Positions 42,614 through 51,671 of a stretch of DNA of 64,000 nt are shown piece after piece. The stretch spans positions 186,001 to 250,000 of the forward strand of contig NZ_WKJP01000004.1 of the NCBI RefSeq assembly GCF_009674585.1, given 5' to 3'. The stretch is from Haloferax marinisediminis. GTDB taxonomy: Archaea; Halobacteriota; Halobacteria; Halobacteriales; Haloferacaceae. Positions within the stretch are counted from its first letter, which is position 1, and every line of letters starts with the position of its first letter. Both the position numbers and the translations under genes were made by a program. The notes under the pieces were generated by a model. The model searched no databases and had not been told where the DNA came from. It saw nothing but the letters and a program-made list of their open reading frames with translations.

Positions 42614-43933
42614 ATGTCAAAGTCTACATCGAAAAAACATAACAAGGCAGTCATCGGGTTCGTCGCAACGTCAGCGAACCTTGCGAAACTCACACAGAGC
42701 ATCGTCGACGCGACGAGCGAGGGGTATCAAGTTCTGGTTACGCCCGACTCGACGATCAGTGATCGTGAGCTGGAGTTCGTCGTGAAGTTAGATCCGCAAC
42801 TCGTGTCGCTTGTGCCGTCTGCGGACGAACGGGGTCCCCCATATCTGAGGCTCGTCGATGCTGCATCGGAGAAGGGGTCACGATTGTTCGTCTATCACGT
42901 CGATGACTCCCAATTTGATTCCAACGACATCGAGAGTGACTCGTTGCGGATGGGGAATGCAAACAACGCTACCATTCGAACGAATAACGAGTCGTTACGG
43001 AACGAAGAGAAGACGATTGCTGCAATCCCAGCACACAACGAAGAAAAAACCGTCGGTGAGGTCGTCCGCGATGCGGTCGCGTACGTCGACGAAGTCCTCG
43101 TCATCGACGATGGAAGTAGTGACGAAACCCCTGCTGTCGCGCGCGCGGCGGGTGCGACAGTCATCGAGCACGAACGAAACCGAGGATACGGGGGCGCGCT
43201 CAACACCGCGTTTCGTGAGGCTGACGAACGCGGTGCGACGACGCTCGTGACGTTAGACGCTGATGGACAGCATAATGCTGCTGACATCCCTGCATTAGTT
43301 GAACATCAACGGGAGACCGACGCATCGATTGTCGTTGGGAGCCGGTTCGTCGATGGGGCCACGTGCAACGCTCCCCTATATCGGCGGTTCGGAATCAAAG
43401 TAATCAACGTGCTCACGAATCTGAGCATGGGTGTCGTCCGCTCTGAGTCGTGGGTGTCTGACACTCAAAGTGGTTTTCGAGCATACGACAGGCAAGCAAT
43501 CCAGTCCCTTGCAGCAGATAACACGATTGGCGACCAGATGAGTGCGAGCACGGACATCCTCTATCATGCCCATCACTACAATTACCGAATCGAAGAGATA
43601 CCAATCAGAGTGGAGTACGACGTAGAAGACGCGAACAGCGCGAACCCAATCTCACACGGGTGGAACCTCGTATCGAACATTCTGCGGACCGTCGAACGCG
43701 AACGACCAATGACCGCTCTCGGTGTTCCTGGCTTCCTTGCGACGGTCGTTGGGGTAATGTTCGGGTATTTATTCGTGGTCCAGTATCTAACGAATGGCCA
43801 ACTTCCTGTCGGAATCGCCGTGTTGTGTGCGTTGTTCACGTTGGCCGGGATGTTTGCGTGCTTCACCGGCATCATTCTCCACTCGATGAATCGTGTTCTC
43901 GAACCAAACGTCGGTACTGTTTCTCAGAGATGA
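42614..43933 (+). CDS. Dolichyl-phosphate-sugar synthase-like GT2 with N-terminal extra domain
   Basis: 439-aa protein. Residues about 135-330 form a DPM1-like GT2 domain: IAAIPAHNEEKTVGEVV, VIDDGSSDETP, LDADGQHNAADI (DxD) and SDTQSGFRAYDRQAI. Two C-terminal helices (about 370-430: GFLATVVGVMFGYLFVV and VLCALFTLAGMFACFTG) anchor it to the membrane. It would load a sugar onto a dolichol-type lipid carrier. The first 110 residues are an additional Rossmann-like domain with no family I recognise (GFVATSANLAKLTQSIVDAT start). It stands alone, 144 bases before the deacetylase gene. Confidence 0.85.
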   Translation: MSKSTSKKHNKAVIGFVATSANLAKLTQSIVDATSEGYQVLVTPDSTISDRELEFVVKLDPQLVSLVPSADERGPPYLRLVDAASEKGSRLFVYHVDDSQFDSNDIESDSLRMGNANNATIRTNNESLRNEEKTIAAIPAHNEEKTVGEVVRDAVAYVDEVLVIDDGSSDETPAVARAAGATVIEHERNRGYGGALNTAFREADERGATTLVTLDADGQHNAADIPALVEHQRETDASIVVGSRFVDGATCNAPLYRRFGIKVINVLTNLSMGVVRSESWVSDTQSGFRAYDRQAIQSLAADNTIGDQMSASTDILYHAHHYNYRIEEIPIRVEYDVEDANSANPISHGWNLVSNILRTVERERPMTALGVPGFLATVVGVMFGYLFVVQYLTNGQLPVGIAVLCALFTLAGMFACFTGIILHSMNRVLEPNVGTVSQR

Positions 43934-44077
43934 TTGGACAGCACGCAGACTATTCGTTCGAAGACGTTGGCGACTGGCTGACTCGGCCTTTCCGAGTGAC
44001 ACTCTCAATACAGATAGATGGACTGAGTTGGTGTCACACGGTTACCGTGAAGGATGACGTTTAACCCGCTTGTAACA

Positions 44078-45034
44078 ATGACATCTAAAATACATTCTCA
44101 ACCTGTGATGGAGCCCCAACCGGTGAACGCACTTAGTTTCGACCTCGAACACTGGTACTCTGCGACACTCGTCGCTGACGATACTACCGAGCCAGAAGAC
44201 CACATCGAACGCTCTACAGAGATCGTCCTCGAACTTCTCGACAAGCACGACGTCTCAGCGACTTTTTTCGTCGTCGGTCAAGTCGCTGCTGAGTATCCCT
44301 CACTCGTTCGATCGCTCGTGCAGAAGGGCCACGAAGTTGCCTCACACGGTCATACACACACACCGCTATTCGAACTCACGAAAGCAGAGTTCGCAGAAGA
44401 ACTCGAACAGTCTGCGAACGCGATTCGTCAGGCGACAGGAGTCGACCCAATCGGTTTTCGAGCCCCGAACTTCTCCATAACACCGAAGACAGCGTGGGCG
44501 TTCGACGTGTTAAATGCCAGCGAGTACAGATACGATTCCAGTGTGTTCCCCGTGAAGACACCACTGTATGGTGTTTCGGATGCACCAACTGCGCCCTACG
44601 TGGTGTCGTCTTCGCTGTCCCCGTTCGACGTTGGGATGGCTTACAGTGGGAGTGGAATCGTCGAGTTCCCTATCTCTGTCGTCGAGACACCACTCGAACG
44701 GTTCTCTGGATATGGGTTCCCAACGAGGATTCCGTTTTCGGGTGGATTCTACGCCCGTGTACTCCCTTCGATGCTTCTGCGACGGTTCGTCCGCCAAGTA
44801 AATCGACAGGGCCGGCCAGTAAATCTGTATTTCCACCCGTGGGAGTTCAACGAGCAGGTACAGATCGAGGGGCTCCCTATCCACAAGCGACTCGTGAGCT
44901 ACTACGGAATGGACAAGGCGATTCAGAAACTCGACAATCTTCTGCACGAGTTCGAATTCGACACAGTGCAGTCTGTACTGTCTCCTGAACTCACCGAGAC
45001 CACGGACAGAACGTCGACGACGCAGGTACACTAA
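44078..45034 (+). CDS. Polysaccharide deacetylase (NodB family), glycan locus
   Basis: About 318-aa NodB-fold hydrolase. The motifs are FDLEHWY (catalytic Asp), SHGHTHTPL (metal-binding H-x3-H), FRAPNFSITP (R-x-P) and a late YFHPWEF motif, as in PgaB/XrtA-type polysaccharide deacetylases of the DUF3473-containing branch. There is no clear signal peptide, so it acts in the cytoplasm or at the membrane on N-acetylated sugars of the growing polymer. Starts at 44054, 44078 and 44108 are all possible. It leads a tight series with the FemAB-like and GT4 genes (13- and 2-base gaps). This group is different from the PuuE-like protein at 5605. Confidence 0.88.
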   Translation: MTSKIHSQPVMEPQPVNALSFDLEHWYSATLVADDTTEPEDHIERSTEIVLELLDKHDVSATFFVVGQVAAEYPSLVRSLVQKGHEVASHGHTHTPLFELTKAEFAEELEQSANAIRQATGVDPIGFRAPNFSITPKTAWAFDVLNASEYRYDSSVFPVKTPLYGVSDAPTAPYVVSSSLSPFDVGMAYSGSGIVEFPISVVETPLERFSGYGFPTRIPFSGGFYARVLPSMLLRRFVRQVNRQGRPVNLYFHPWEFNEQVQIEGLPIHKRLVSYYGMDKAIQKLDNLLHEFEFDTVQSVLSPELTETTDRTSTTQVH

Positions 45035-45047
45035 CTCAAACGAAACT

Positions 45048-46115
45048 ATGAGCAAAACACAAACTCAACAATCTCAGATTACGGTCGAATGGTGCGACTC
45101 TCCGGCCGAGTGGGACAGATTTGTCGAACAACACAATGGCTCCCCGTACGCGCTGTGGGGGTGGGGAGATGCGAGTACACAGTACGGACACGACCGACAT
45201 TACCTCGTTGCACGCGAAGATGGCGAGATAGCAGGGGTACTTCCGCTCGTGTACATTCAAAGTCGGCTGTTCGGGTCCAAGCTCGTCTCCCCACCCTATG
45301 CGGAACGTGGGTCGATACTCACTTCGGGACACAGCACCGAGCGAGTTCGCGACGCACTCCTCGAACAGACCAAGAGCCTCGCACAGGAACTGGGTGTAGA
45401 CTACGTTAGTCTCCGTGGGTCTGACCTCGGCGACCCGGACGGATTCGACCACGAGCGACGGTTCGTGACCTTCGATATCTCTCTCGAAGGGGGTCCGGAT
45501 GCAGTCTGGGAGAGAATGGACGAGAATCGCCAACGCGGTATTCTCCAAGCGCAAGATGAATCGATCGTGTACGAAGAAGCCGACTCTCTCTCTGACCTCC
45601 GAGAGTACTACCAGTTGAACCTCGAGACGATGCGAGGGCATGGAACGCCACCACACTCGTTCGCGTTCTACCGCCTCGTCTGGGAACGGTTCTTCGACGA
45701 TGGCAATCTGAAACTCAGGCTCATCCGCAAGGATGGTGACCTCATCAACGGCGTACTCGACTTCTGCCTTGGGGACACCATCTACCAGTGGGGTGTCGTC
45801 TCAGACTACGAACATCGGTCGCTCAACGGAGGCAGCTTACTCCATTGGAAGTCCATGGAGTGGGGTGCTGAAAACGGATACCGGTCGTACGAACTTGGTC
45901 GGACACGCGAAGGGACAGGTGTCTACATGTTCAAAAAACGATTCGGTGGGAACAAAGTCTGGTACGACGATTACCACTACTTCCCCAACGAACGGGTTGC
46001 TCTCCCGGACCCAGATGACGACTCGTACGACCAACTAAAAGAAATCTGGAAGCGACTCCCACTTCCTGTCACGAGCTTCGTCGGGCCAACGTTCCGGAAG
46101 CAGATCTGTCTCTAA
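45048..46115 (+). CDS. FemAB/GNAT-like transferase of the glycan locus
   Basis: 355-aa protein of the FemAB-like (Acetyltransf_6) group with two GNAT folds. Landmarks are SPYALWGWGDAS near 30, the first GNAT core AGVLPLVYIQSRLFGSKLVSPP, and the second core LRLIRKDGDLINGVLDFCLGDTIYQWGVVSD, ending in YELGRTREGTGVYMFKKRFG. FemAB proteins transfer an aminoacyl group; relatives in exopolysaccharide clusters are thought to acylate or aminoacylate amino sugars. Coming right after a deacetylase, it may modify the freed amino group. It is separated by two bases from the following GT4 gene. Confidence 0.85.
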   Translation: MSKTQTQQSQITVEWCDSPAEWDRFVEQHNGSPYALWGWGDASTQYGHDRHYLVAREDGEIAGVLPLVYIQSRLFGSKLVSPPYAERGSILTSGHSTERVRDALLEQTKSLAQELGVDYVSLRGSDLGDPDGFDHERRFVTFDISLEGGPDAVWERMDENRQRGILQAQDESIVYEEADSLSDLREYYQLNLETMRGHGTPPHSFAFYRLVWERFFDDGNLKLRLIRKDGDLINGVLDFCLGDTIYQWGVVSDYEHRSLNGGSLLHWKSMEWGAENGYRSYELGRTREGTGVYMFKKRFGGNKVWYDDYHYFPNERVALPDPDDDSYDQLKEIWKRLPLPVTSFVGPTFRKQICL

Positions 46116-46117
46116 TA

Positions 46118-47308
46118 ATGCATGTAGTATACGTAATCGGGCAGAGTAGTGGGGGATTGCCTCACTACGCAGCAGAGTTAGCGAATGCGATGACGGAGCA
46201 CGCCGACGTCACAGTGCTGAAACCGTCTGTGACTTCGGCCGATGACCTGTTCGCTGAGGAAGTCGACGTTTTGTCTGTCTTCGAGCCAATCTCGATATCG
46301 ATGCCCGAGATATACAAACTCGACCTCGATCCACGTAAGGTCTATCGAGGTCTCTCCTCCTACGATAACATCGAGATCATTCGGGACCTCGATGCCGACC
46401 TCGTCCACGACCCAACGGGACTGTTTCCGCAGATGAAATTCTTCATAAAAATCCACGGAATCGACAAACAGTACCCGTTCGTCACGACGCGTCACGAAGT
46501 CCCGCCGAATCCATTTTCGCTCTCACGGCCACCAGTATTCGTCGAGAGTGTAGTCGACCTCTTGATTCCAAATCTGGACGAACAGCAATCGATCGTTCAC
46601 ACGAAGAGACAAAAGGAGGTGTTGGTAAACCGGGGGTACCCACAAGAGCTCGTACGCGTCATCCCTCACGGTGTGTACTCTGTATTCGGGAGTGCTCAGG
46701 AGAACGTCGCTGAACCTGAACCGAACACCCTGCTCTTCTTCGGGAATATCGTTCCTCCGAAGGGGCTCAATACACTAGTCAAGGCGATTCCACAGGTTGC
46801 ACGTGAGATTCCGGACGTGAAACTGATTATCGCAGGAGACGGAAAGATATCGAGCGACTCACAGCGAATCATCGACAACTACGAGAAGAACTTCGAAGTT
46901 CACAACAGGTTCATCGAAAACGACAAAGTGAACGAACTGTTCTCGCGTGCAGAAGTCGTTACCACCCCCTATCGGAGCCAGCAGGGAACGAAAGGTCACA
47001 GTGGCGTCGTTGCCACCGCATTCTCGTTCGGGAAACCAATCGTCGCGTCAACTGCGAGCGAATTCCCCGAACTCGTTGGTGAGTCAGGTGCGGGTGTTGT
47101 CGTTCCGCCGGACGACCCACACAAACTCGCGACTGCCATAATTGGCGTACTGAAAGACGACGAAGCGAGAGAAGAGATGTCGAAACGGAGTCTCGAAATG
47201 GCTGACCGACTCTCTTGGGAAAATGTCGCGAAGCAGTATCTGGACGTGTATCGGCAAATAATCGACAACCAGTCATCGGAAAAGCGTATTTATCCTGTGA
47301 GTACGTAG
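46118..47308 (+). CDS. Glycosyltransferase family 4
   Basis: 396-aa GT-B-fold transferase. The N-terminal acceptor domain starts with VVYVIGQSSGGLPHYAAELA. The C-terminal donor domain has LLFFGNIVPPKGLNTLVKAI (about 205-225), VKLIIAGDG and the sugar-nucleotide motif in YRSQQGTKGHSGVVATAFSF, followed by GKPIVAST. The E-x7-E motif is only partly matched. It is probably a cytoplasmic-face transferase adding a hexose to the lipid-linked repeat unit. It is part of the deacetylase-FemAB-GT4 operon; the GH16 lipoprotein gene follows after 54 bases. Confidence 0.9.
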   Translation: MHVVYVIGQSSGGLPHYAAELANAMTEHADVTVLKPSVTSADDLFAEEVDVLSVFEPISISMPEIYKLDLDPRKVYRGLSSYDNIEIIRDLDADLVHDPTGLFPQMKFFIKIHGIDKQYPFVTTRHEVPPNPFSLSRPPVFVESVVDLLIPNLDEQQSIVHTKRQKEVLVNRGYPQELVRVIPHGVYSVFGSAQENVAEPEPNTLLFFGNIVPPKGLNTLVKAIPQVAREIPDVKLIIAGDGKISSDSQRIIDNYEKNFEVHNRFIENDKVNELFSRAEVVTTPYRSQQGTKGHSGVVATAFSFGKPIVASTASEFPELVGESGAGVVVPPDDPHKLATAIIGVLKDDEAREEMSKRSLEMADRLSWENVAKQYLDVYRQIIDNQSSEKRIYPVST

Positions 47309-47362
47309 ATGGTGTACGTAGTTCGGCGTCAGGAGGTCTGACTCACCGACCTCAAACAGATA

Positions 47363-48208
47363 ATGACAGAGAATCAGTTGACCAAGCGTGATGTACTTCG
47401 AGGACTCGCGGTGGGGGGAACAGTCCTGACCGCAGGATGCGTAGGCTCCCCTCTAAGAAGTACGATTGAACAGAGCGAAGCGTCCACTCTACCGGATGTC
47501 TCGGTGGACCACAGTGACGTTGGTCCGCAATACGGCGCGGTCGATACTTCCCAGATGACGCTTGCGTTCGAAGATACCTTTGAAGATGACTCGTTAGACG
47601 AGTCTCTGTGGGGGACAGAGTATCCGTGGAAGTCACGGGTCCACAACTACAACGGGTACGCAGACCCCAATAATGTCTACATATCCATGGACACGCTCGT
47701 GATCAAAGCGGAGAAGAAACCACAGAACGGCAAGACGTATACGACTGGTGTCGCGTCTCCGCGAAGGGATTTCTCGTACGGATTCTTCGAGGCGAGTGTC
47801 AAGGTTCCACCAATTGCGACTGGGTTCTGGCCGGCATTTTGGATGACGCCAGTCGATGCGTGGCCTCCAGAAATCGACATTTTCGAATTTTTCGGGGACG
47901 ACCCGAGGGCTCACATGACGTATCACTATAATGACCTCTTGGGCCTGAAGAAGAAGGCTAACGGAGCAGCGGCGGTCCCTAATCCTAGTTCAAACTTTCA
48001 CACGTATGCAGTCGACTGGGCCCCCGAAAAAATCGTCTGGTACATCGACGGTCAAGAGCAGTTTAGATTCACGGGCCCGAGAGTCACACAAGACGAGATG
48101 CATCTCATCTTCAACTTCGGCATCGACGCATCGTTCCTCGGGACCCCGAGAGACGAGGACCTGCCAGAAGTGATGCAGATTGACTACCTTCGTGTGTGGC
48201 AACGATAG
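47363..48208 (+). CDS. Exported GH16 glycoside hydrolase (laminarinase-type), lipoprotein
   Basis: 281-aa secreted enzyme. The N-terminus has a Tat-like motif with only Lys-Arg (KRDVLRGLAVGG) and a lipobox at Cys26 (LTAGC), so it is probably anchored to the outer face of the membrane. The GH16 domain (about 65-280) has the beta-bulge catalytic motif E-I-D-I-F-E at 170-175 (nucleophile Glu170, Asp172, acid/base Glu175), typical of beta-1,3-glucanases, and the aromatic FWPAFWMTP just before it. Its role may be to cut or release the polymer made by the cluster. It is convergent with the larger GH16 gene, with 74 bases between. Confidence 0.92.
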   Translation: MTENQLTKRDVLRGLAVGGTVLTAGCVGSPLRSTIEQSEASTLPDVSVDHSDVGPQYGAVDTSQMTLAFEDTFEDDSLDESLWGTEYPWKSRVHNYNGYADPNNVYISMDTLVIKAEKKPQNGKTYTTGVASPRRDFSYGFFEASVKVPPIATGFWPAFWMTPVDAWPPEIDIFEFFGDDPRAHMTYHYNDLLGLKKKANGAAAVPNPSSNFHTYAVDWAPEKIVWYIDGQEQFRFTGPRVTQDEMHLIFNFGIDASFLGTPRDEDLPEVMQIDYLRVWQR

Positions 48209-48282
48209 CTACCTGTCTGCTCAGAAAATACTCCTCAGTAGCTCGTATCGCCTCTCAAAAAGGGCTCAGCCGACGACGAACG

Positions 48283-50532
48283 TTAGTTCGTAAAGTCGGT
48301 CTCAGTCCCGTCGTAGGTGGTTACGACGCTGCCACCGAAGGTAGACACGTCGACGACGCTACCACCGATTACCCAGTAGGCGTCTGCTCCCGAACTAACA
48401 GAGCCGAATGCCTTCCCGTTCTGGTAGTCGTCTGCAGTGTTCACGTTCGCGCTCCCGACCTCTGCAGCGAGGAGCTCAGCGTCAGTCTCGATAATGTAGT
48501 TGACCGTTCCGCTGCTGTCTGGCGAACGCTCCACGACGAGCAGATTCACGTCGGTTCCGTTTATCGTGACGTCGAGGTTTGCGTCAGCAGTGAGCGACTC
48601 GACCGTCCCGCTGAAGCGGTATTGGTCTTGGTCGCCGTCGACCTCTCCCGTAGCGGTTGCTCCGTCGATGGAGTCGGTGCTTTCGAGTGAGTCGGTCGAT
48701 TGGATGGCGTCACTCACCGAGACAGAATACGCCGTGGGCGACGTGGATGTGCTCCCATCGATCGTGATCACGTTCGGAAGCGGCTCCGGTTCGTTGTCTG
48801 GGTTCACCGGGCCAGTACGGCCAGCATCGACGAGGTTCTGTGGGTCGACCGCGCTGTCGTCGACGTACACTTGGAGTGGTCCGGTGTACTGCAGGTCGAT
48901 GATTTCTCCACGGAACCAGAAGCCGTCGCCGTTGAGTGAGCCACCGCTGACGGTTCCCCCAGCAATCGTTCCGTCTGCGGAGATCCATTCGTCGGATTCA
49001 CCGCTGGATTGCTCGTTCGGGTCGATCGAGATGTCGCCACCGCTCACCTCGAAGGCGTAGGTCACTTCACTGCCATCTCCCGAGCGAACCCACACGTAGT
49101 GTTCCGTACTCGTCGTGCTTCCAGACGTATCCGACGTGGAATCAGTGCTGGTTGAATCCGACGTTGAGCTAGTGGAATCGGACGTGGAACTCGTGGAGTC
49201 CGACGTGGAGTCGGTACTGGTGGTGCTGTCGGTCGTCGTATCAGTGGTCGAGTCCGAAGTCGAACCACTCGACGTGTCGTTCGTTTGCGTACCGGTGACG
49301 AGCGAGTCAGCGTCGACGGGTTGGTCGTCGATATAGACTTCGAAGGGCCCGGTGTAGGCGAGGTCGTTGACTTCTCCGAAGAAGTAGAATCCGTCGCCGT
49401 TGAGGGAGCCACCACTGACAGAGCCACCTGCGGAAGTACCGTCTGCAGAGATCCACTCGTCGGACTCACCGCTGGATTGCTCGTTCGGGTCGATGCGAAT
49501 CTCCCCACCCGTCGTGTGGAACTCGTAGGTGGCCTCGCTTCCGTCGGCAGAGCGAACCCAGATGTAGTGTTCGGTGTCGGTCGAACTGGTAGTGCTCGTC
49601 GAATCGGTGGTCGTCTGGGTGCTGTCGGTCGTTCCGCTTCCAGGGGCGTACTCCCACACACGGACCCAATCGACAACCATGGATTCGCCCCACGATTCAG
49701 ACCGGTCGGTAGTACCGATACGGTCGATGTGAATGTTGAGCATCATATAGAATGGTGCTCCGTTGTTCAGAGACGTCATTATCGTCGGGTCGGTTGTCTC
49801 TGCGACTTTGATACCGTCGACGTAGTGGACAACACGGTCTTCCATCCACTGGCAGCCGTATATGTGGAAGTCTTGTGAGAGGTCCTCTCCAACGTCGTAC
49901 GACGCGGGCTCGTCTTCGTGTGTCGAGGAGTCTCCTTTGACTCCCGACGACGAGTAGTGGATGTGGTGGTGCGAGACGTGGGTGTCGCCGTAAGAGTCAC
50001 CAGTTTGGAAGAGTTCGACGAAGTCGATCTCAGGCGGCCAAGACTCGTCGTTTGGCTTCGCCCAGAATGCTGGGAGGAACCCTACACGGTCGGGCATCTT
50101 GATTTTGGCTTCCCAATAGCTTCCCGGACCAAAGTACTGTTTTCCGCGTGAGTGAACGCCTCCTGCTTTGATGTCGTTGCCGTCGTGGGTTCCCGTCAGA
50201 TGTAGTTGATTGTTCCGTATTTCGACGTTCTCATCTACGATCCGCTCAGGCGACCCGTTCGTCTCTCTTCCCCAACCGAAACCGATACCCCAGTTGTTGG
50301 AGTCGAGCGTTCCAGAGTCGAAGTTGTCTTCGAGTGCGAGATTCCAATCTGCTTGATTCTGCGGACCACCTTCATCGACTACAGCGGAACCCACACCGAA
50401 ACTTCCTGCACCGAGTACCGTCATTGCACCGACACCGGACATTTTGAGGAGGCGCCGGCGGCCTAGTTGGAGGGAGCTACCGTTCGTTTCTTCGTCGGGG
50501 ACGTTCGGACGATCGTCGTCTCTCATTGTCAC
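48283..50532 (-). CDS. Exported multi-domain GH16 glycoside hydrolase with duplicated C-terminal module
   Basis: 749-aa secreted enzyme. A Tat signal (LGRRRLLKMSGVG, 23-35) lacks a lipobox, so the protein is released or held by other means. The GH16 domain spans about 60-297 with E-I-D-F-V-E at 168-173. Then come a Thr/Ser/Asp linker (298-320), module A (321-414), a second linker almost wholly of Ser, Thr and Asp (415-476), module B (477-568, closely similar to A) and a C-terminal beta-rich domain (587-749) of another type. The modules begin HYIWVRSADGSE or HYVWVRSGDGSE and may be carbohydrate-binding. It overlaps in activity with the lipoprotein GH16 next door. Confidence 0.92.
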   Translation of the reverse strand: MTMRDDDRPNVPDEETNGSSLQLGRRRLLKMSGVGAMTVLGAGSFGVGSAVVDEGGPQNQADWNLALEDNFDSGTLDSNNWGIGFGWGRETNGSPERIVDENVEIRNNQLHLTGTHDGNDIKAGGVHSRGKQYFGPGSYWEAKIKMPDRVGFLPAFWAKPNDESWPPEIDFVELFQTGDSYGDTHVSHHHIHYSSSGVKGDSSTHEDEPASYDVGEDLSQDFHIYGCQWMEDRVVHYVDGIKVAETTDPTIMTSLNNGAPFYMMLNIHIDRIGTTDRSESWGESMVVDWVRVWEYAPGSGTTDSTQTTTDSTSTTSSTDTEHYIWVRSADGSEATYEFHTTGGEIRIDPNEQSSGESDEWISADGTSAGGSVSGGSLNGDGFYFFGEVNDLAYTGPFEVYIDDQPVDADSLVTGTQTNDTSSGSTSDSTTDTTTDSTTSTDSTSDSTSSTSDSTSSTSDSTSTDSTSDTSGSTTSTEHYVWVRSGDGSEVTYAFEVSGGDISIDPNEQSSGESDEWISADGTIAGGTVSGGSLNGDGFWFRGEIIDLQYTGPLQVYVDDSAVDPQNLVDAGRTGPVNPDNEPEPLPNVITIDGSTSTSPTAYSVSVSDAIQSTDSLESTDSIDGATATGEVDGDQDQYRFSGTVESLTADANLDVTINGTDVNLLVVERSPDSSGTVNYIIETDAELLAAEVGSANVNTADDYQNGKAFGSVSSGADAYWVIGGSVVDVSTFGGSVVTTYDGTETDFTN
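48829..49104 (-). repeat. Module B of GH16 protein (copy of 49291-49572)
   Basis: This encodes residues 477-568. It is nearly identical to module A in its core (IDPNEQSSGESDEWISADGT in both), with scattered changes elsewhere. The DNA is likewise highly similar, so this is an internal direct duplication. Confidence 0.85.
49105..49290 (-). repeat. Low-complexity Ser/Thr/Asp linker repeats
   Basis: Tandem, imperfect repeats of a short unit encoding Asp-Ser-Thr-Ser-type steps (residues 415-476). The acidic, hydroxylated linker separates the two modules and could carry O-linked sugars. Confidence 0.75.
49291..49572 (-). repeat. Module A of GH16 protein (copy of 48829-49104)
   Basis: This encodes residues 321-414, the first copy of a roughly 92-residue beta-rich module. 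The Trp, Tyr and Asp residues and the GSLNGDGF(Y/W)F segment are shared between the copies. Confidence 0.85.
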
Positions 50533-51239
50533 AGATTCCTGAATGAGAGGGACACATAAGTATCTTTTTTGAATGAAATTGTAGATAACAGGAACTTAAT
50601 TGAACAAACATTGTATGTCTAGGATTATAACAAAACGAAAGTTGCTATTTTAAACACCAATTTAATTATATGTTTAATTTACTATCTATATGTTTATAAG
50701 ATGAATTAAACTATTTACTATCGTCGAATTTTGAATAGCTTTGTATTATGTTGAGAACATATTGTACCGCTATTTAGTCGGTTAGTTTCATATGTTGTAA
50801 ATCTGAACCCTCGATTTAGTATTTGGAATTTATACATTCTTTCTTCACGCACTGAATTGCTTTATTAATATATTAAGAATCATTACATTTTCAAAGAAAT
50901 TAATGTTAAGTCCGTCTTAACACCATTCTGCAGTCTTGACAATTCAGAAACTTTGCCCGATGTGTACTGTCATACCGTCTAGTGTACTCATCCAGTTGGG
51001 TAGTTGACATTCTGGGGCGCAAAAGAACCCGTTTGGGGCAGTTCCATAGGAAACTCATTTCATGAAAGCGCTGTTTTCTCCTCCACACACAGCATTGGAT
51101 TTACGGAGTCAGAATCTGAGACTTCGAACGAACTTCACGGGTCGCCACGAGAGCGTTAATTCGTTGGTTAGAATTCCGCTTTACAGCTCGTTGAGAATCG
51201 ACTGTAGCTTAATACGAAGCGCCCCCGAAGCGTTCGACG
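50533..51239. other. AT-rich intergenic desert
   Basis: 707 bases, strongly A/T-rich between about 50560 and 50900, with no credible gene on either strand. It must hold the promoter of the large GH16 gene (toward the left). GCTTAATACG at about 51207-51216 is a possible TATA box for the molybdopterin-domain gene. The composition change suggests a junction between the glycan locus and a different chromosomal segment. Confidence 0.5.
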
Positions 51240-51671
51240 ATGACCACGCCGATACTCGTTCGTGGGCACGAAGCAGTGCCGATCGACCGAGAGGTGTTGG
51301 CTGACCTCCCACGAGAGACAGAGAAGATAGCTATCTCCTGTGCATCGGGACTCAGACACGAGTCCAAGTGGTCTGGTTTTCCACTGGGTGCGGTCCTCGA
51401 ATTCGCCGATGCACCCCCCGAGACGACTCACATTGCCGTAACGAGTGCCGATGATTGTCACGTCTACGTCGCCATCCGAGATGCGCTTTCTGGACTCCTT
51501 GCAGTCGAACAGGATGGAAAGCCGTTGGAAGCACCTCGGCTGGTCGTCCCAGACATCGATGGGATGCGATCTGTCAAAGACGTCGTTGCAATCGAAGCAG
51601 TGAGTCTGGACTCGGGGACAGACCCCACTGCACTCGAACGGCACCCGAAAGTCGAGGACACTGACTCATGA
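51240..51671 (+). CDS. Small molybdopterin-binding-domain-like protein
   Basis: 143-aa protein resembling the small haloarchaeal proteins with an oxidoreductase molybdopterin-binding (sulphite oxidase/YedY-like) fold. The hints are KIAISCASGLRHESKWSGFPLG (about 30-50, carrying the single Cys that would bind the metal in this family), a VTSADDCHVYVAIRDAL segment, and RLVVPDIDGMRSVKDV near 105. It is much shorter than catalytic sulphite oxidases. It overlaps the downstream mobA fragment by four bases (ATGA), which supports a link with the molybdenum cofactor. Identification rests on general pattern and neighbour only. Confidence 0.6.
   Translation: MTTPILVRGHEAVPIDREVLADLPRETEKIAISCASGLRHESKWSGFPLGAVLEFADAPPETTHIAVTSADDCHVYVAIRDALSGLLAVEQDGKPLEAPRLVVPDIDGMRSVKDVVAIEAVSLDSGTDPTALERHPKVEDTDS

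Noticed and set aside
49105-49290. Short tandem repeats that might suggest a CRISPR array
   Set aside because: There are no regular spacers; the repeats are in-frame codons for a Ser/Thr/Asp protein linker.
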